The notes below the pieces were generated by a model that was not told the DNA's origin, made no database searches, and was given only the letters and a program-made list of their open reading frames with translations. 64,000 bases of DNA. Origin: an uncultured Flavobacteriales bacterium (GTDB lineage Bacteria > Bacteroidota > Bacteroidia > Flavobacteriales_D > Crocinitomicaceae). The translations under genes and the position numbers were made by a program. Shown in pieces: positions 60,490 to 64,000 of the stretch (position 1 is the first letter of the stretch; the number at the start of each line of letters is the position of its first letter). The stretch spans positions 1-64,000 of the forward strand of contig CAJXJK010000017.1 in assembly GCA_913054135.1 (NCBI GenBank), in the 5' to 3' direction.

Positions 60490-61392
60490 ATGAAAAAATT
60501 ATTGTTCCTAGCTCCTGCATTTTTCTTGATTGCCTGTGGAGGAGAAGCCGAAGAAGAAGAAAAAGACTATATCGAAACTGAATATGACATTCAAATTTCA
60601 GAGTATTTAGAAGATAAAGATTGGGATCCAGAAAGAGAAGACAATGGTCTATATATCTATACCGAAGTTGAAGGTGAAGGACAAAAACCAGGTTTACAAG
60701 ATTATTTAACCTTGAAATATGAAGGGCGACTTCTAGACGGAACAGTATTTGACGGAACTGAAGGAAATGTAATCACATTCCCATTTCCTCTTGAAGGATT
60801 GATTAAAGGATGGCAACAAGGAATTCCTCACTTCGGAAAAGGTGGTAAAGGAAAACTTATCATTCCACCAGACTTAGGTTATGGAGATAGAGCTGGAGGA
60901 CCAATCCCAGCAAATTCTGTACTTGTTTTTGATATTGAAATTGTAGATTTCTCACCTACTGCTCCTGCGCCTCAAATTGACATGTCAGTAGATTACTCTG
61001 AGGAAATTGACGCATATATTGCTGAGAAAAAATTAAGTGGATTCGAAAAAACTGAAACTGGTTTATATGTGAAAATTGATGATGCTGGATCAGATGAAAA
61101 ACCAACTGTTGAATCATACTTGACTTTGAATTATGAAGGTTATCTTTTAAACGGGAATTCGTTTGATGGAACTGGTGGAACGCCAACTACATTTCCTTTC
61201 ACACTCGGAAACACAATTCTAGGTTGGCAAGAAGGAATTCCAAATCTTGGGAAAGGTGGAAAAGGAAGTTTAATTATTCCTCCATACTTAGGATACGGAG
61301 ATAGAGATTCACCTGAAATCCCAATGAACTCAGTATTAGTATTTGATATTGAAATTATTGATTTCACTGATGTTGCGCCGGGTCAAAACTAG
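60490..61392 (+). CDS. Lipoprotein with two FKBP-type peptidyl-prolyl isomerase domains
   Basis: A 300-residue envelope lipoprotein (lipobox FLIACGG, Cys at about 17). From the ATG at 60490; the track start is a TTG one codon earlier. Two FKBP domains follow: about 60-155 (YLTLKYEGRLLDGTVFDGTE, GWQQGIPHFGKGGKGKLIIP, GYGDRAGGPIPANSVLVFDI) and about 195-295 (YLTLNYEGYLLNGNSFDGTG, GWQEGIPNLGKGGKGSLIIP). They are catalytic-type folds that speed proline isomerisation in secreted proteins. Co-transcribed with queD, which starts 5 bp later. Confidence 0.92.
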   Translation: MKKLLFLAPAFFLIACGGEAEEEEKDYIETEYDIQISEYLEDKDWDPEREDNGLYIYTEVEGEGQKPGLQDYLTLKYEGRLLDGTVFDGTEGNVITFPFPLEGLIKGWQQGIPHFGKGGKGKLIIPPDLGYGDRAGGPIPANSVLVFDIEIVDFSPTAPAPQIDMSVDYSEEIDAYIAEKKLSGFEKTETGLYVKIDDAGSDEKPTVESYLTLNYEGYLLNGNSFDGTGGTPTTFPFTLGNTILGWQEGIPNLGKGGKGSLIIPPYLGYGDRDSPEIPMNSVLVFDIEIIDFTDVAPGQN

Positions 61393-61397
61393 TTGAA

Positions 61398-61841
61398 ATG
61401 AAATTGACTGTTTCTAAAATATTCACTTTTGAGACTGCTCATGCCTTGTGGGGTTATGATGGTAAATGTGCTAACATTCATGGTCACTCTTACATCTTAA
61501 CAGTAAGTATTTCAGGACCACTAATTCAAGATGAAAACCATCCTAAATATGGGATGATCATGGATTTTGGTGAGTTGAAAGAAATCGTAAAACCTCAAAT
61601 TGTAGACGTATACGACCATTGCTTATTGGTTAGGAAGAATACGCCACATGAAGGATATGCGGATGTTGAAACTGCCTTTAAGAAAGTGTGGTTAACTGAC
61701 TTTCAGCCAACCTGTGAAAACATGCTGGTTGACATGGTTGGTAAAATGAAAGACCAATTACCTTCGCATATCACACTTCGATACATGAAGCTTCAAGAAA
61801 CTGCTACCAGCTATGCTGAATGGTTTGCGGATGAGCAATAG
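61398..61841 (+). CDS. queD: 6-carboxytetrahydropterin synthase-type enzyme (QueD/PTPS family)
   Basis: A 147-residue enzyme that makes 6-carboxy-5,6,7,8-tetrahydropterin from dihydroneopterin triphosphate in queuosine/7-deazaguanine synthesis. Zinc ligands are His15 (TAHALWG) and His28 and His30 (NIHGHSY), catalytic Cys24 lies in GKCANIHG, and a Cys-His pair occurs in VYDHCLLV. The gene stands without queC or queE nearby. It may instead be a PTPS paralogue, but the Cys24-x3-HxH pattern fits QueD. Confidence 0.92.
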   Translation: MKLTVSKIFTFETAHALWGYDGKCANIHGHSYILTVSISGPLIQDENHPKYGMIMDFGELKEIVKPQIVDVYDHCLLVRKNTPHEGYADVETAFKKVWLTDFQPTCENMLVDMVGKMKDQLPSHITLRYMKLQETATSYAEWFADEQ

Positions 61842-62090
61842 ATCTTAAGATTCTTATTTTTGCAAACTGGTCATGGATTTCTTTTCACTTCATGGAATTA
61901 CCCATAAAAAGGCTGTAAAAAAAATAAATTTACTATGCTTGCATAAGTTATCAACAACTCTTCTAAACCGTTTTAAACTTACCAAAACCCAGTATTAGCA
62001 ATAGTTTCGGTAGATTTATCTTACACTAACCCCTTGACTGGTATATGTTTTTTTTCATAGCTTAAATGGAAACCAATCAAACTCACAGTC

Positions 62091-62450
62091 ATGAAAACAA
62101 TCAGCACATTAATCATGGTGATGGCCGCTATCACCTTATCAGCACAGTCAAATTTAGAAGGAACATGGTTCACAGAAAAAGGACACACTTCAGAAACACT
62201 CAAATTCAAAAAAGACGGCGAAGTCATCATTCATCAAGTAGATGAAAATGACGAATCAATGATTACAGAAGGACATTACTATTATGAAGCCGGAAGTGAT
62301 TTATTAGTCATTATAAAATGGCATGGAGATCAAGCATCTACCTTGAAGTACAGATTCAATGCAGATGACAACCGATTAGAGTTAAATCAATTCTATCCAG
62401 CCTTAGAAAATCAACTTTTTGACAAAGGTCCCAGCTTAGCAGATTTGTAA
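62091..62450 (+). CDS. Hypothetical small secreted protein (lipocalin-like)
   Basis: A 119-residue protein with a signal peptide (MKTISTLIMVMAAITLSAQ). The mature part LEGTWFTEKGHTSETLKF... is strand-rich and begins with the EGTW pattern common in small Bacteroidota lipocalin-like proteins. Function unknown. It stands alone in a sparse part of the window. Confidence 0.7.
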   Translation: MKTISTLIMVMAAITLSAQSNLEGTWFTEKGHTSETLKFKKDGEVIIHQVDENDESMITEGHYYYEAGSDLLVIIKWHGDQASTLKYRFNADDNRLELNQFYPALENQLFDKGPSLADL

Positions 62451-62467
62451 AATTATTATCCCTCAAA

Positions 62468-62515
62468 ATCCACAGTTTCCGTAACTTCGATTTAGTCGTT
62501 ATGGAAACTGTGGAT
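62468..62515 (+). repeat. Inverted repeat overlapping the dinB start codon
   Basis: Left arm ATCCACAGTTTCCGTAAC (62468-62485), 12-base loop, right arm GTTATGGAAACTGTGGAT (62498-62515): 18 pairs with one G:U wobble. The right arm contains the dinB ATG (62501-62503) and the next four codons. In mRNA it would hide the start; in DNA it could be an operator. Confidence 0.9.
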
Positions 62516-63586
62516 AGGAAAATAATTCATGTTGATATGGATGCATTTTATGCTTCGGTTGAAGCATTGGACAATCCTGAACTCAGAGGTAAACCTCTCG
62601 CCGTTGGCGGCGGCAGAGACAGAGGAGTAGTTTCTGCGGCGAGCTATGAAGCTAGAAAATATGGTGTTAGATCTGCAATGTCAGGTAAGCTAGCCAGACG
62701 TAAGTGCCCTGATCTCATTTTTGTTAAACCAAGATTTGAACGCTATAAAGAAATCTCAGATCAAATTAGAGCAATCTTTTATGAGTATACCGATTTGGTA
62801 GAGCCCTTATCCTTAGACGAAGCCTTTTTAGACGTTAGTGATAACATTCACAACCATAGTTCAGCAACCGAAATTGCACAAGAAATAAGGCAAAAGATTT
62901 TTGATACAACTGGCTTAACCGCATCTGCCGGAATATCCATAAATAAGTTTACCGCCAAAGTTGCAAGTGATATCAACAAACCAAATGGCCAGAAGACAAT
63001 AAAACCTCATGAAATTGAAAAATTTCTTGAGCAATTACCTATTGGAAAATTCTTTGGAGTTGGAAAGGTGACCGCTCTAAAAATGCATTCATGGGGCATT
63101 TATAATGGCCATCAACTTAAACAACATTCGCTAGAGTTTTTAAATGCCAATTTCGGCAAGTCGGGTCAGCATTATTATAATATTGTCAGAGGTATTCAAT
63201 ACTCTCAAGTAAAACCTCATAGAGAACGAAAATCTGTTGGAGCTGAAAGAACTTTCCCTGAAAACCTTATCGGTCATGATGCCGCACTAGAAAAACTCTC
63301 AGAAATTGTTGATACAATTGACCGCAGACTTAAAGCATCAGGCAAAAAAGGAAAGACCATCACCTTAAAAGTTAAATTTTCAGATTTTCAACAAATCACA
63401 AGAAGTAAAACAATAGATCATTTAACTGACGAGAAAAATGAGATCTTAGAAGTCATCACAGAATTAGTTTTAGTAGAGGATTTTAAAAAATCGATTCGTC
63501 TGTTAGGAATATCTGTCTCAAACTTTGAAGAGAAAGTTATTGAAATAATAAAACCAAAAAGCAATCAATTAAAGTTTGATTTTTAA
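62501..63586 (+). CDS. dinB: DNA polymerase IV (Y-family, error-prone)
   Basis: A 361-residue Y-family polymerase for translesion DNA synthesis. Catalytic metal-binding residues are in HVDMDAFYASVE (about 10-21) and SLDEAFLDVS (about 105-114). Other blocks are SYEARKYGVRSAMS, GISINKFTAKVASDINKPNG and SVGAERTFPENL. The length is normal. The tail ends in LKFDF, a possible beta-clamp-binding motif (QLKFDF). The start codon lies inside an 18-bp hairpin (62468-62515), which could make translation conditional. It is normally SOS-controlled, but no LexA box has been confirmed here. Confidence 0.96.
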   Translation: METVDRKIIHVDMDAFYASVEALDNPELRGKPLAVGGGRDRGVVSAASYEARKYGVRSAMSGKLARRKCPDLIFVKPRFERYKEISDQIRAIFYEYTDLVEPLSLDEAFLDVSDNIHNHSSATEIAQEIRQKIFDTTGLTASAGISINKFTAKVASDINKPNGQKTIKPHEIEKFLEQLPIGKFFGVGKVTALKMHSWGIYNGHQLKQHSLEFLNANFGKSGQHYYNIVRGIQYSQVKPHRERKSVGAERTFPENLIGHDAALEKLSEIVDTIDRRLKASGKKGKTITLKVKFSDFQQITRSKTIDHLTDEKNEILEVITELVLVEDFKKSIRLLGISVSNFEEKVIEIIKPKSNQLKFDF

Positions 63587-63595
63587 ATTTGAATT

Positions 63596-63889
63596 ATGAC
63601 AAATCATCTTATTTCTTTGGGTATCCAAATTGTTCCTAAATCAAAAGTGCAAGCAACTTACGATCTTGTTGATCACGCAATTGAAGTCATTCAAAAATCG
63701 GGCATCAAACATCAAATCACACCCTTTGAAACTGTAATGGAAGGTCATTACGACGAACTCATGAAAATTGCTAAAGAAGCTGAAGAGGCAGTTTTAGCGA
63801 ATGGAGCGGATGAATTTTTGGTATATTATCGCATTCACTATCGCAAAGATGCAGACGTGACATTTGAAGAAAAGAGACTAGACAGATAA
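63596..63889 (+). CDS. MTH1187/YkoF-type thiamine-binding family protein
   Basis: A 97-residue ferredoxin-like fold protein of the DUF77 family (SLGIQIVPKSKVQATYDLVDHAIEVIQ, ITPFETVMEGHYDELMKIAK). Related proteins bind thiamine or a pyrimidine precursor; the exact role here is unknown. It lies 9 bp after dinB and is probably co-transcribed with it. Confidence 0.88.
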   Translation: MTNHLISLGIQIVPKSKVQATYDLVDHAIEVIQKSGIKHQITPFETVMEGHYDELMKIAKEAEEAVLANGADEFLVYYRIHYRKDADVTFEEKRLDR

Positions 63890-63927
63890 TGCAGTCGGTA
63901 AAACACCTAATAGAATTATAACGAGCA

Positions 63928-64000
63928 TCTACAAATCGTCAAAATCGGTATCATCCATGATTTCATCATTTCCACCCATTTTGGTTTCGCCAAGTTTTTT
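63928..64000 (-). CDS. C-terminal end of an unidentified protein (partial)
   Basis: The minus strand shows an open reading frame entering from the right edge that stops at a TAG (63928-63930). The last residues are KKLGETKMGGNDEIMDDTDFDDL. The acidic Asp-rich tail is too short to identify the protein. It is not in the ORF track because of its size. Confidence 0.6.

Noticed and set aside
61938-61955. TTATCAACA near a possible DnaA box in the gap after queD
   Set aside because: A single imperfect box; no cluster and no origin genes (dnaA, dnaN, gyrB) nearby.
61873-61998. Short ATG ORF of about 41 codons in the gap after queD (MDFFSLHGITHKK...)
   Set aside because: No promoter, family pattern or conserved composition; gap bases look non-coding. 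I see nothing else firm in the gap 61842-62090.

Overview
This is a low-GC, gene-dense stretch of a Bacteroidota chromosome, most likely from the order Flavobacteriales (the exact family cannot be fixed from the window). The main evidence is type IX secretion (T9SS) biology: PorP/SprF proteins, PorE-like OmpA proteins, and large secreted proteins with type A or type B C-terminal sorting domains. Supporting evidence is a fused CcoNO cbb3 oxidase, several TAnnTTTG-type -7 promoter boxes, few obvious Shine-Dalgarno sequences, and enzymes of a free-living aerobe. I see no insertion sequence, prophage, CRISPR array, rRNA or tRNA. The window looks like ordinary chromosome and both ends cut through a gene.

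Layout. 1-2488 (minus): an ECF sigma factor, then an unusual protein joining an anti-sigma-like N-terminus, one membrane helix, a long Asn-rich linker and a PorP/SprF-type outer-membrane domain, then a second PorP/SprF gene cut by the window edge. 2686-6533: acyl-CoA ligase, nadC and a sigma-54-type response regulator without a DNA-binding domain. 6753-17841: a secreted M4 metalloprotease, a lipoprotein, a DUF2130 protein, a small unknown, a WD40-caspase fusion and an M42 aminopeptidase. 17916-24367: two tandem copies of a TPR gene plus PorE-like gene module. 24433-34275: a GH3 enzyme, a transaldolase-family enzyme, the SRP RNA gene, a secreted S1 protease, a WYL regulator, NlpC/P60, a YwqK-like lipoprotein, a conserved protein of unknown function, a class III CoA-transferase and a small membrane protein. 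34346-43980: a giant T9SS type B protein, a LysM protein, guaA, a tandem pair of unknown paralogues and a MerR regulator. 44147-48080: a pRiA4b ORF-3-like protein, a methyltransferase, a TraB/GumN protein, an alpha/beta hydrolase and a universal stress protein (USP). 48291-60339: the cbb3 oxidase locus (ccoS, ccoNO, ccoQ, ccoP, ccoG, ccoH, a TauE/SafE-like transporter, and ccoI on the opposite strand), a PAS histidine kinase, a receiver-CRP fusion regulator and a second USP. 60490-64000: a double-FKBP lipoprotein, queD, a small secreted protein, dinB, a thiamine-binding-type protein and the tail of one more gene.

How the genes fit together. The cbb3 genes, metal ATPase, two USPs, kinase and receiver-CRP regulator look like one low-oxygen or redox respiration locus. 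Both USP promoters carry nearly the same TGACATAA(G/C)TCA box 71-72 bp upstream of the start codon. A perfect AGTGAT-TTTT-ATCACT palindrome lies between ccoI and the kinase gene. The most interesting items are the sigma / trans-envelope anti-sigma-PorP operon, an 18-bp hairpin that includes the dinB start codon, the shared USP operator and the WD40-caspase fusion. All functional calls rest on reading motifs by eye; no database search was run.
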